Source of the DNA: SZAS-103 sp043747745
GTDB taxonomy: Bacteria; Pseudomonadota; Gammaproteobacteria; Xanthomonadales; Xanthomonadaceae
Assembly (NCBI GenBank): GCA_043747745.1
Contig: JAYTOP010000042.1
Location: 1 to 64,000, forward strand
Direction: 5' to 3'
Length of the DNA: 64,000 nucleotides
A model generated the notes under the pieces. That model saw nothing but the letters and a program-made list of their open reading frames with translations, had not been told where the DNA came from and ran no database searches. Every line of letters starts with the position of its first letter. Positions within the stretch are counted from its first letter, which is position 1. A program made the translations under genes and the position numbers. Positions 43,558 through 51,951 of this stretch are shown piece after piece.

Positions 43558-43646
43558 TCGAACCACTCCGGCATGAGCAGGGCGACAAGGAGGTAGCCGC
43601 TTAGCGCCACCGAGGCGATCGCGGCGATCAGGTAGAGGACGTTCAT
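43554..43646 (-). CDS. kdpF: Potassium-transporting ATPase subunit F
   Basis: A 30-residue single-helix peptide, MNVLYLIAAIASVALSGYLL then VALLMPEWFE. That is the normal form of KdpF (small hydrophobic helix ending in P-E-x-F). GGGGA lies six bases before the ATG. Both ends overlap neighbouring genes by ATGA junctions. It stabilises the KdpFABC complex in the inner membrane. Confidence 0.9.
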   Translation of the reverse strand: MNVLYLIAAIASVALSGYLLVALLMPEWFE

Positions 43647-43735
43647 TTGCCGTCCCCGAGGCGATCGCACAGCCACAGATAGCCCGCCGTGCCCAGGGTC
43701 AGGGCGGCGACCAGCGCGAGATAGACAAAATCCAT
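43643..43735 (-). CDS. Unnamed 30-residue membrane peptide at the head of the kdp operon
   Basis: ATG at 43735 to TGA at 43643 gives MDFVYLALVAALTLGTAGYL then WLCDRLGDGK. It is one hydrophobic helix with an N-terminal acidic residue and a C-terminal CDRL followed by charged residues. Its stop overlaps the kdpF ATG (AAATGA), and kdpF in turn overlaps kdpA, so three genes in a row are coupled. Short ORFs of this type (Mxxxxx-hydrophobic-CxRL) are found before kdpF in other bacteria and are usually not annotated; I know of no assigned function. Confidence 0.6.
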   Translation of the reverse strand: MDFVYLALVAALTLGTAGYLWLCDRLGDGK

Positions 43736-43935
43736 GACATCGGCCCACAAGTGACGATGGCGCACTGTAGGAAGTGGCGCATATGGAAGCCGTAGGAATT
43801 GCGCGCTACAGAATAAAAATCGCGTAAAGATAGGCGCGAAGGTCGGTACGAGTCGGACCGTTCGCGCCCGGGCGATGCGCGATGTCCGCGCAACGCGTAC
43901 ATTGCGTCATTCCTTCAGCCATCGCCGGAGCGATC

Positions 43936-45243
43936 ATGCGCACACACCGACTGCCGCTCGTCCTTGCCCTGCTCGCTGCCCTTCCTGTCGCCTCCGCGCA
44001 GGCGGTGATGCCCATGCCGCCGCCCACGCCGGTCGTCGTGCATTGCGGTCATCTGTTCGATTCGGAAACCGGGCGCATGCTCGGGGAAACCTCGATCACG
44101 GTCGTCGGCGACCGGATCCATTCGGTGCTGTCCGGTGCGCCGCTAGTCGGTGCGGACGTGATCGATCTGAGCCACGCGACCTGCCTGCCCGGCCTGATCG
44201 ACAGCCACGTGCATCTCACCGATGAGACCAGCCCGACCAAGTACACCGACCAGTTCCACTGGAACGCGGCCGACTACGCGATCCGCTCGACCGTGTACGC
44301 GCAGCGCACGCTGATGGCCGGCTTCACCACCGTGCGCAATGTCGCCGACAACAACTATGATTCGGTGGCCTTGCGCAACGCGATCAATGCCGGCGTAGTG
44401 CCGGGACCGCGCATCTTTACCGCCGGCACCGCGATCGGTTCCACCGGTGGCCATGCCGATCCCACCGACGGTTACCGCCATGACCTGGCCGGCGATCCGG
44501 GCCCGAAGGACGGCATCATCAATTCGCCCGAAGACGCATGGAAAGCGGTGCGCGACCACTACAAGAACGGCGCGGACCTGATCAAGATCATGCCGTCCGG
44601 CGGCGTGCTCGATGAAAGCGCGAGCGTGGACAACGCGCAGATGACCATCGAAGAAATCAAGGCGATCGTAGCCGCTGCGCACGACTATGGATTCACCGTC
44701 GCCGCGCATGCGCACGGTGCCGAGGCGATCCGCCGCGCGGTGGTCGGCGGCGTGGATTCGATCGAGCACGGCACCTTCATGAACGACGAGGACATGAAGC
44801 TCATGAAGGAGCACGGCACCTGGTTGGTGCCGACGATCATCGCGGGCGAATTTGTCGGCGAGAAAGCAAAAATCCCCGGCTACTACCCCACACAGGTCGC
44901 GGCGAAAGCGTCGATGGTCGGTCCGGTGATCATGGCGACCGCAGGCAAGGCGTATCGCGCCGGCGTGCCGATCGCGTTCGGCACCGACGCCGCCGTATAT
45001 CCGCACGGCCAAAACGCGCACGAATTCGAACTGATGGTGAAAGCCGGCATGCCAACCGCGTTCGTGATCCAGGCAGCGACCACGCACGCGGCGAAACTGC
45101 TCAAGCACGACAAGGACCTGGGCAGCATCGAAGCCGGAAAGTTCGCCGACATCATTGCCGTGCAGGGCGATCCGCTGGCGGACATCACGTTGATGATGAA
45201 GGTGAACTTCGTGATGAAGGCGGGCGTCGTTTACAAACGATGA
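43936..45243 (+). CDS. Exported amidohydrolase (imidazolonepropionase/prolidase-like)
   Basis: 435 residues. ATG 43936 is chosen because a signal peptide follows (RTHRLPLVLALLAALPVASA). Metal-dependent amidohydrolase: first metal His pair in CLPGLIDSHVHLTDETSPTK, LIKIMPSGGVLDESASVDN with the bridging Lys, 'GFTVAAHAHGAEAIRRAVVG', SIEHGTFMNDEDMKLMKEHG and the late Asp in GVPIAFGTDAAVYPHGQNAH. Related exported enzymes include Xaa-Pro dipeptidases acting on carboxy-terminal prolines, but substrate cannot be told from sequence. It diverges from the kdp operon. Confidence 0.88.
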   Translation: MRTHRLPLVLALLAALPVASAQAVMPMPPPTPVVVHCGHLFDSETGRMLGETSITVVGDRIHSVLSGAPLVGADVIDLSHATCLPGLIDSHVHLTDETSPTKYTDQFHWNAADYAIRSTVYAQRTLMAGFTTVRNVADNNYDSVALRNAINAGVVPGPRIFTAGTAIGSTGGHADPTDGYRHDLAGDPGPKDGIINSPEDAWKAVRDHYKNGADLIKIMPSGGVLDESASVDNAQMTIEEIKAIVAAAHDYGFTVAAHAHGAEAIRRAVVGGVDSIEHGTFMNDEDMKLMKEHGTWLVPTIIAGEFVGEKAKIPGYYPTQVAAKASMVGPVIMATAGKAYRAGVPIAFGTDAAVYPHGQNAHEFELMVKAGMPTAFVIQAATTHAAKLLKHDKDLGSIEAGKFADIIAVQGDPLADITLMMKVNFVMKAGVVYKR

Positions 45244-45418
45244 TGGCGAGCGAGCCGCACTGGCTCGGGCCAATGCCGGACCGTCGGCTGCAATTCGTGC
45301 GCATGGGCCTTGATGCAGGGTTCGGGCCGGAACGGTCCTCCGATCCACTACCGCCCTTTGCCTTGCATTCGCCAGGCGCTGGCACAATGTGCGAAGGATC
45401 CACCAGCCAGGCGACGCA

Positions 45419-46306
45419 ATGAACGAGACCGCTGCCCACAATCAACACGCATCCACCCACGTTTTCGACGCCACCGTCGCCGGCTTCGAGGCGGATGTCT
45501 TGCAAGCCTCGCTGGTCGCTCCGGTACTCGTGGATTTCTGGGCGGAATGGTGCGGCCCATGCAAGACGCTGGGGCCGATCCTCGAAAAACTCGCGGCCGA
45601 TTACAACGGCGCGTTCCGGCTAGCCAAGGTCGATGTGGACAAGGAGCGCGAGCTCGCTGCGGCATTCCAGATCAAGTCGATTCCGACCGTGATCCTGGTC
45701 AAGGACGGGCAACCGGTGGATGGTTTCCCAGGCGCATTGCCTGAAGGACAGCTCCGCGAATTCCTCAAGCACCATGGCATCGAGCCAATCGAGAAGATCG
45801 AGGAAGCAGTTGTGCCAGCGAACGACGCACCCGTCGATCCGCACACCGACGTCGTGCGCCTGCGCGCAGAGGTCGCTGCCGCACCCGAACAGGACGCCCT
45901 CAAGCTCGACCTCGCGCTGGCCTTGCTGAAAACCGACGCGATCCACGAAGCCGAACAACTGCTCGACGCCCTGCCCGCGAACCTCGCGACCGACGACCGT
46001 GCGATCCGCGCGCGCGCGCAATTGGGTTTTATCGCACTACTCCACGATGCACCCCTCGTCACAGTACTGGAAGCCGCGATTGCGGCCGATCCGGACGACC
46101 TGCACGCACGCCATCTGCTCGGTGCACACAAGCTGGTTGGCGGCGATGCGGCGGGCGGGCTCGAGCAATTCCTGGAGATGCTGCGGCGCAATCGCGGATT
46201 CGAGAACGGCCTGCCGAAGCAGGCGCTCATCAACGCATTTCGCACGATCGAGGATGCCGACCTGGTTGGCGTCTATCGCCGCAAGATGTCCTCGCTGCTG
46301 TTCTGA
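45419..46306 (+). CDS. Thioredoxin-like co-chaperone (YbbN/CnoX type)
   Basis: 295 residues. Residues about 15-120 form a thioredoxin fold with 'VLVDFWAEWCGPCKTLGPIL' (active site C45-G-P-C48) and SIPTVILVKDGQPVDGFPGA (cis-Pro). The second half is a set of TPR-like helical hairpins (DALKLDLALALLKTDAIHEA; EAAIAADPDDLHARHLLGAH) typical of YbbN/CnoX, which holds oxidised unfolded proteins for chaperones. E. coli CnoX has SxxC instead of CxxC; this protein has CxxC, so redox activity is possible. The next gene starts four bases later. Confidence 0.9.
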   Translation: MNETAAHNQHASTHVFDATVAGFEADVLQASLVAPVLVDFWAEWCGPCKTLGPILEKLAADYNGAFRLAKVDVDKERELAAAFQIKSIPTVILVKDGQPVDGFPGALPEGQLREFLKHHGIEPIEKIEEAVVPANDAPVDPHTDVVRLRAEVAAAPEQDALKLDLALALLKTDAIHEAEQLLDALPANLATDDRAIRARAQLGFIALLHDAPLVTVLEAAIAADPDDLHARHLLGAHKLVGGDAAGGLEQFLEMLRRNRGFENGLPKQALINAFRTIEDADLVGVYRRKMSSLLF

Positions 46307-46310
46307 CCGG

Positions 46311-46787
46311 GTGCGCACCAGCAACGCCAGCGCGCGCGGATTGCGGCGCATGCTCAACCTGTGGCCGCCGTACCTGTTCGCGGGCATCCGCGTGCGCGAG
46401 ATCGACGACAAGCGCGTGTACGCGCGCGTCGAACTCACGTTGCGCTGGTACAACAGGAACGCGGTCGGAACCCATTTCGGCGGCAGCCTGTCGGCGATGA
46501 CCGATCCGTTCTGGATGCTGCTCGCGATGCGCGCGCTCGGGCCCGACTACATCGTCTGGGACCAGGCCGCCGAGATCGTATTCGTCGCACCGGGTCGCGG
46601 CCGGGTGAGTGCGGAGTTCCAGATTGCCTCGACCACGCTCGATACGATCCGCGCGGCGACCGCGAACGGCGAAAAATATCTGCACTGGTTCGAGACCGAG
46701 ATCCGCGCCGAGGACGGCAGCGTTGTCGCCCGTGTCCGCCGGCAGTTGTACGTCCGTCGCAAACGGCCGCAAGCCGCAACAAACTGA
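46311..46787 (+). CDS. DUF4442 domain protein (hotdog-fold, thioesterase-like)
   Basis: 158 residues from GTG 46311, four bases after the YbbN stop; an ATG at 46350 is an alternative. Hotdog-fold signs: a central helix GTHFGGSLSAMTDPFWMLLA and strand block VWDQAAEIVFVAPGRGRVSA, followed by RVRRQLYVRR at the end. DUF4442 proteins are predicted acyl-CoA thioesterases; activity is not demonstrated here. It stops exactly where the kinase-remnant region begins. Confidence 0.82.
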   Translation: MRTSNASARGLRRMLNLWPPYLFAGIRVREIDDKRVYARVELTLRWYNRNAVGTHFGGSLSAMTDPFWMLLAMRALGPDYIVWDQAAEIVFVAPGRGRVSAEFQIASTTLDTIRAATANGEKYLHWFETEIRAEDGSVVARVRRQLYVRRKRPQAATN

Positions 46788-46826
46788 ATGCAACCAACGC
46801 CGCACCGGCGCCATCGTCACAAGTCG

Positions 46827-46905
46827 GAGCTGGTGCGCGTGACAACGGCCGGACTCGCGGTCGGCAGCTCGGGTTACATGGCGCCGGAACAGACGCGCGG
46901 AGTTG
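46827..46905 (+). pseudogene. Remnant of a third Ser/Thr kinase (activation segment only)
   Basis: About 25 codons read LVRVTTAGLAVGSSGYMAPEQ followed by TRG, matching the activation segment and APE motif of the two kinases downstream (VRVTTAGLAVGSSGYMAPEQ and its twin at 49379). At DNA level the match to kinase 1 is strong with mostly third-position changes. Neither side continues a kinase. The rest of the 46788-47326 stretch shows nothing else coding. Confidence 0.7.
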
Positions 46906-47251
46906 GCCCGTTCCTGCAAGCCCCCCGAGCAACTGACGATAGCGGTCGCCAGGGACAACCATCGGAGCGCACTCGGCAGTCGCCAGTGAATGCAACCGCC
47001 GGCCAACACAATGATCGGCATGGTCGTGACGTCAGAGACCACATGCCGGGTTGGCTCCAGCGCTGCGCGACGCCGCGATGCCGGAATAAACTCCTGCGCT
47101 ACGAGCAACACCATCCGGATCAACGCACAAACGATCATTGAATCGCAGGCCGGATCGTTGTCCTGATGGTCGGGATCGTACGCATCGCGGAACGATCGAC
47201 CAGCCAACGCCGTCCTGGCACTGTGCGAATCGCCCAGACGCATGCAGGCGC

Positions 47252-47285
47252 TCGCTTCCGGGCAACACCGCCCTGCCGTATGCTG
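47252..47285 (+). promoter_or_regulatory. Duplicated promoter-like element, copy before kinase 1
   Basis: cgcttccgggc and ctgccgtatgctg, giving TTCCGG (47256-47261), a 17-base spacer and TATGCT (47279-47284), 42 bases before the ATG. An almost identical arrangement precedes kinase 2 at 48757-48790, so the promoter was copied with the gene. Confidence 0.5.
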
Positions 47286-47326
47286 CAGCTACTCCCGTTG
47301 CGGGCCATGGACAGCATCGCCACACC

Positions 47327-48664
47327 ATGCAAGTCCCAGCCCAACCATCCGATCCGCGCGCCACCGTCGTACCCGTCAACGACGAGGTGAACGTCTATCC
47401 GCGAATCCCGGGCTATCGCATGTTGCGGCGGCTCGGTCAGGGTGGCATGGCGACGGTGTACCTGGCGACCCAGGAATCGCTGGATCGTCCGGTCAGCATC
47501 AAGGTGATGGAACCCGATGCGCTGCTCGACGAGTCCAGCAAACAACGCTTCGAGAACGAAGCGCGCACCATCGCCAAGCTCGCCCATCCGGGCATCGTCA
47601 ACATTTACGAAGTCGGACGCACCGGCGACGGGCGGCTCTACTACAGCATGGCGTACCTCGCGAACGGCGATCTCTCGCAGCGCGACCTGCGCAGCGAAGC
47701 GCACATCGTGGAAGTCCTGCGTGCCCTGCTGTCGGCCCTGGATTACGCGCACGCACGCGGTATCGTGCATCGCGACGTGAAGCAGGAGAACGTCCTGTTC
47801 GACGCCGACAACCGACCGTTGCTGACCGACTTCGGCATCGCGCTGTCCAAGGAGGACACCGTGCGCGTCACCACCGCCGGCCTGGCGGTCGGCAGCTCGG
47901 GTTACATGGCACCCGAGCAAGCGCGCGGTGCCGTGGTGGATCGGCGCGCCGACCTCTACAGCGTCGGCGTGCTGGCCTACGAACTGCTGACCGGCGCATT
48001 ACCGTTCCAGTCGTCCGACGCGCTCGCGATGGCGCTCATGCACGCCCAGGATGCGATTCCGCGATTGCCTCCGGCCAGGAGCCATTGGCAGGGATTCATC
48101 AATCGCGCGATGGCGAAATCGCCGGGGCAGCGCTACGACAACGCACAGCAGATGCTGGATGAGCTGGATCGGATCGGCCGTCGCAGCGGCACCCAACTCT
48201 CCGGTCGCGTGCTGCGCACGTACGATCGCACGCTGGCGGGCAACGGCTGGAAACGGCCGCGCGTACTTGCGATCGCAGCAACACTTCTGCTCGCGGTCGG
48301 GCTGTACGCTGAGCGCGATCGACTACCGCATCGCGGCGCTACCGAAGCGCCCAAGCCGCAAGTTGTCGCGACATCGAGGCCAGCGATGCCTGCCCCATCG
48401 CCAGCGAGCACAGCCAGCAAGGGCCCGGTTGCAGCAACGCCAACCGCAGCAACCACGCCAGCCCACGATCAATCGACCACTGCAACTGTCTCGCCTGCCG
48501 CGATACCATCCAGCTCGCCAGGGGATCGGACATCATCACCGCCGACGGCGCAGCCCAGGACAACGCACAAAAAAACCAAGCATGCGAAAACCGTGCGTCA
48601 GCGGCCAGCCAAACCCGGACTCATCAAGCGTTTCTGGCAACGGATCAGGCACCCGTCACGCTAG
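47327..48664 (+). CDS. Membrane-anchored Ser/Thr protein kinase (kinase 1)
   Basis: 445 residues. Hanks-type kinase domain about 28-300: glycine loop RLGQGGMATVYLA (36-42), ATP Lys59 in VSIKVME, catalytic HRDVKQENVLF (Asp150), DFG 168-170, activation segment TVRVTTAGLAVGSSGYMAPE. It is an RD kinase. One membrane helix at about 312-327 (VLAIAATLLLAVGLY). The 110-residue outer part is Pro/Thr/Ala/Ser-rich and ends in a strongly basic tail (KKTKHAKTVRQRPAKP ... RIRHPSR). There are no PASTA repeats. The frame is open far upstream, but the start is set by homology to the twin. Targets are unknown. Confidence 0.9.
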   Translation: MQVPAQPSDPRATVVPVNDEVNVYPRIPGYRMLRRLGQGGMATVYLATQESLDRPVSIKVMEPDALLDESSKQRFENEARTIAKLAHPGIVNIYEVGRTGDGRLYYSMAYLANGDLSQRDLRSEAHIVEVLRALLSALDYAHARGIVHRDVKQENVLFDADNRPLLTDFGIALSKEDTVRVTTAGLAVGSSGYMAPEQARGAVVDRRADLYSVGVLAYELLTGALPFQSSDALAMALMHAQDAIPRLPPARSHWQGFINRAMAKSPGQRYDNAQQMLDELDRIGRRSGTQLSGRVLRTYDRTLAGNGWKRPRVLAIAATLLLAVGLYAERDRLPHRGATEAPKPQVVATSRPAMPAPSPASTASKGPVAATPTAATTPAHDQSTTATVSPAAIPSSSPGDRTSSPPTAQPRTTHKKTKHAKTVRQRPAKPGLIKRFWQRIRHPSR

Positions 48665-48756
48665 CCGCTTCGTCAGTGTCAGCTGCCGGATGCAGTCATC
48701 GACGACCGGTCGCGGCACCGCGGCGGCCCTGACCCTCTCCGCGACCGCACAGGCGC

Positions 48757-48790
48757 GTGCTTCCGGGCTGGCGCGGCCTGCCGTATGCTG
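48757..48790 (+). promoter_or_regulatory. Duplicated promoter-like element, copy before kinase 2
   Basis: TTCCGG (48761-48766), 17-base spacer, TATGCT (48784-48789), 45 bases before the ATG; the surroundings gtgcttccgggc and ctgccgtatgctg match the copy at 47252. Confidence 0.5.
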
Positions 48791-48834
48791 TTGCCTTCCC
48801 TTCCGGGAATCCTACGGACCGCACCGCCGATGCC

Positions 48835-51117
48835 ATGCAGGAACCTGTGACTCCAGCCGAACCACGCATTGCCCTGGTGCCGAACGCCGAAGGCGCAGCG
48901 GAGTTTCCGCGCGTCCCCGGTTACCATTTTCAGAGGCGGATCGGCCAGGGCGGCATGGCCAGCGTGTATCTGGCGACCCAGGAGTCGCTGGATAGGCCGG
49001 TCAGCATCAAGGTCATGGAGCGCGATGCGCTGCTCGACGAGATCAGCAAGCAACGCTTCGAGCATGAGGCGCGCACGATCGCCAAGCTCACCCATCCGAG
49101 CATCGTGAACATCTACGAGGTCGGTCGTACAGCCGATGGACGCATGTACTACATCATGCCGTACCTCGCGAACGGCGACCTGTCGCAGCGCGACCTGCGC
49201 ACGGATGAACCACGGATCATCGACATCCTGCGCGCGCTGCTGTCGGCGCTGGATTACGCGCATGCGCGCGGCATCGTGCATCGCGACGTCAAGGAAGAGA
49301 ACGTTCTGTTCGATGTCGCCGACCGCCCGTTGCTGACCGATTTCGGCATCGCCCTGTCCAAGCGCGACAAGAGCCGCATCACCACCGCCGGCCTCGCAGT
49401 CGGCAGTTCCGGCTATATGGCGCCAGAACAGGCGCGCGGCGACGCGGTGGACGGTCGCGCCGATCTCTACAGCCTCGGCGTGCTGGCCTACCAGTTGCTG
49501 ACCGGCAGGCTGCCGTACCAGTCGCCAGATGCGCTCGCATTGGCGCTGATGCACGCGCAAAAACCGATCCCGCGCTTGCCGACGACGAAGAGCCATTGGC
49601 AAGGCTTCATCGACCAGGCGATGGCGAAATCGCCAGATCAACGCTTCCACAACGCCGCAGCGATGGTGCAGTCGCTGGAGCGGATTGCGCGGCGCAGCGG
49701 CGATCGGCTGAGCAGCCGGATGCTGCGCCATTTCGATCGCACGGCAGGCGGAAATCTGTGGAGGAATCTCGGCGTGCTCGCGCTCGTTGGCGTACTGCTG
49801 GTAGCATTCGGACTGTATTCGGGGCGAGTTCGCTCGCCAGCGATTGGTGCATCCGCAGGTTCGGCTCAGCAGGACCCGAATGCTGCCGCAGCAACCGCGT
49901 CCGCGCCGACCGCCGCAGCACAGGCATCGGCGGCAGCTGATGTTCGGGATGTTGCTGGAGCGAAACCATCCACACACATCGCAACATCGCCAAACGCAAG
50001 TCTCACGGCTTTCGCAATGGCCAGACCTGCGACGTCTCCGCCAGTTCCCGCGCCGCTGCCATCGGTTCCGCATGCGCTCAATGCCGGCATCATCAAAACG
50101 GCACCTGCAGGCCCGTCGATCTCACCCGACACCGCCGTGCTGGATGCCGCGCACGATGCGCTCGCGCATGCGAACCTCACCTCGCCCGCCGACCGCAACG
50201 CGCTCGATCTCACCAGGATGGCGTGGAAACTTTCGCCGGCCACGCCCGATACCCAGCGGCTGGTTTCCGATGTGCTGATCGCTCTGTCCAAGCAACAGGC
50301 GCTCGCGATCGGCCAGCATCACGATCCGCGCGTGATCGATTACCAGCAGAAAGTGCAGCAATTGGCGGATGCCACCATCGGTCGCACGACGCCGCTCTGG
50401 CATACGTTGCACACGACAGCCGCGAGCGCACTCGACAAGCGCGTACAGGCCGAATCCATCGCTTCAGACAAGGCCGCATTGACCCGCAGCGAGGCCCTGG
50501 CCAAACAACTCGATCTGACTGACACCTACACGCATTCCGTTGCGGCCGCACAGCAAGCAGCTCAGCAGACGGCCAACGCAGCCGCAGCTGCAGCGATCGA
50601 TGTCGGGCCCGGGTTCGTGCTGCTGCATGCCGCATCCAGGGCGCATGCAGCCGTCGCTCTCGCGCGTACCGAAGTAACTCGCCATGAATACGCACAATTC
50701 GTGAATGCGACGCGACGACCGGCTTCGGCATGCACCAATGCGCAAGCCGTCGCCGATGCCAGCGCACGCAAGAACTGGACCGAGCCCGGCTTCGTGCAAA
50801 CCAGCGAACAGCCGGTGGTCTGCGTGAGCTGGAACGATGCCAACGCGTACGCGCAATGGTTGAGCACGCACACTGGCCAACGGTATCGTCTGGCGAATGT
50901 CGCCGACTTGCATGAAGTCGGCACGACGGCGACGGATGCAGCGATCACCGGCAGTTTTTCCGGATGGCTGCAGAACTGCGCCTCCGGTTGCCAGCGCCAC
51001 CTGGTTGCAGGACGTGCGTGGCGCGGTCGTGGGGATGCGCCCGCAGCGCGCGGAGCCGATCACGGGTTCGACGACGTCGGCTTCCGCGTCGTGCGCGAGA
51101 TCGGCGGCACGCACTGA
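48835..51117 (+). CDS. Ser/Thr protein kinase with C-terminal SUMF1/FGE-like domain (kinase 2)
   Basis: 760 residues. The kinase domain (about 28-300) is colinear with kinase 1, including glycine loop RIGQGGMASVYLA, Lys59, HRDVKEENVLF, DFG and SRITTAGLAVGSSGYMAPEQ. A membrane helix lies at about 313-330 (LGVLALVGVLLVAFGLYSG). A long Ala/Pro linker and a helical segment (about 440-580) follow, then a SUMF1/formylglycine-generating-enzyme-like fold: LARTEVTRHEYAQFVNATRR, CVSWNDANAYAQWLSTHTGQ RYRLANVADLHEVG, and FDDVGFRVVREIG at the end. The usual catalytic Cys pair is not obvious, so it may be a binding domain. The outer part is likely periplasmic. Confidence 0.9.
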   Translation: MQEPVTPAEPRIALVPNAEGAAEFPRVPGYHFQRRIGQGGMASVYLATQESLDRPVSIKVMERDALLDEISKQRFEHEARTIAKLTHPSIVNIYEVGRTADGRMYYIMPYLANGDLSQRDLRTDEPRIIDILRALLSALDYAHARGIVHRDVKEENVLFDVADRPLLTDFGIALSKRDKSRITTAGLAVGSSGYMAPEQARGDAVDGRADLYSLGVLAYQLLTGRLPYQSPDALALALMHAQKPIPRLPTTKSHWQGFIDQAMAKSPDQRFHNAAAMVQSLERIARRSGDRLSSRMLRHFDRTAGGNLWRNLGVLALVGVLLVAFGLYSGRVRSPAIGASAGSAQQDPNAAAATASAPTAAAQASAAADVRDVAGAKPSTHIATSPNASLTAFAMARPATSPPVPAPLPSVPHALNAGIIKTAPAGPSISPDTAVLDAAHDALAHANLTSPADRNALDLTRMAWKLSPATPDTQRLVSDVLIALSKQQALAIGQHHDPRVIDYQQKVQQLADATIGRTTPLWHTLHTTAASALDKRVQAESIASDKAALTRSEALAKQLDLTDTYTHSVAAAQQAAQQTANAAAAAAIDVGPGFVLLHAASRAHAAVALARTEVTRHEYAQFVNATRRPASACTNAQAVADASARKNWTEPGFVQTSEQPVVCVSWNDANAYAQWLSTHTGQRYRLANVADLHEVGTTATDAAITGSFSGWLQNCASGCQRHLVAGRAWRGRGDAPAARGADHGFDDVGFRVVREIGGTH

Positions 51118-51137
51118 GCGTGTCCGCATCCAATCCC

Positions 51138-51815
51138 ATGCCGCGCCCGACGACGCTTGCATCGTTGCGATCGCTATTCGTCTCTGGTCTGCTGACCCTG
51201 CTGCCGATCTGGCTGACCTGGGTGGTGTTCAAGTTCGTCTTCGGCATGCTGTCAGACCTGAGCCGTCCGCTGGTCGGCCCATTGCTCGCCGACATTGCGC
51301 AGCAGCATCCGCAACTCGGCTGGCTGGCCCATGCGTGGGCGCTGACCGCGATCGGCATGGTCGCGACGATCCTGCTGATCCTCGCGGTCGGCATGCTCGC
51401 GCGGCGTGTCGCAGGACAACGTGCGCTCGGGTGGTTCGAAGTCGCGATCCGCCGCGTACCGCTCGCCAAGACCGTGTACGGCAGCGCGCGGCAACTGCTT
51501 GACCTGATGCAGGCACCGCCCGATGGCGGCCAGCGCGTGGTCCTGGTCGCATTCCCGCATCCGGGCATGAAAACCGTGGGCTTCTTTACCCGTACATTGC
51601 GTGATGAAGCCACCGGCCGCGAACTTGCCGCCGTGTATGTGCCGACCACGCCGAATCCCACCGGCGGCTATCTGATCATCGTGCCGATCGAGGACATCAC
51701 GTCGACCGACTGGACCGTGGACCAGGCGATGACCTTCATCATCTCCGGCGGCGCGGTCGCACCCGAGCGCATGCCTTATTCGGGCGTTGCAACGGATCTC
51801 GCTTCATCCAGCTGA
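51138..51815 (+). CDS. DUF502 inner-membrane protein
   Basis: 225 residues from ATG 51138, with GTG 51120 as an alternative. Two N-terminal hydrophobic segments: LFVSGLLTLLPIWLTWVVFK and TAIGMVATILLILAVGMLA. The DUF502 block VAFPHPGMKTVGFFTRTLRD, 'YVPTTPNPTGGYLIIVPIED' and MTFIISGGAVAPERMPYSG is clear. The function is unknown; it is widely found next to aspS in other species. It begins 3-21 bases after the SUMF1-kinase stop, so it is probably in the same transcript. Confidence 0.92.
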   Translation: MPRPTTLASLRSLFVSGLLTLLPIWLTWVVFKFVFGMLSDLSRPLVGPLLADIAQQHPQLGWLAHAWALTAIGMVATILLILAVGMLARRVAGQRALGWFEVAIRRVPLAKTVYGSARQLLDLMQAPPDGGQRVVLVAFPHPGMKTVGFFTRTLRDEATGRELAAVYVPTTPNPTGGYLIIVPIEDITSTDWTVDQAMTFIISGGAVAPERMPYSGVATDLASSS

Positions 51816-51951
51816 GGTCGCGCTTCACCGAGTGCGCCGTATGACGTTCGACCTGCATGACGTTTGGCCCGCGCGGCGATCCTGGTGGGGCCGCACCATG
51901 CGCTTCGACTGACCTTCGTCAATCGCATCTCATCACTTCAGGGGTTTCACG

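Noticed and set aside
43736..43935. Possible c-di-AMP riboswitch or clear KdpE box before kdp
   Set aside because: The stretch has some AT-rich sequence but no recognisable riboswitch core and no confident KdpE site.
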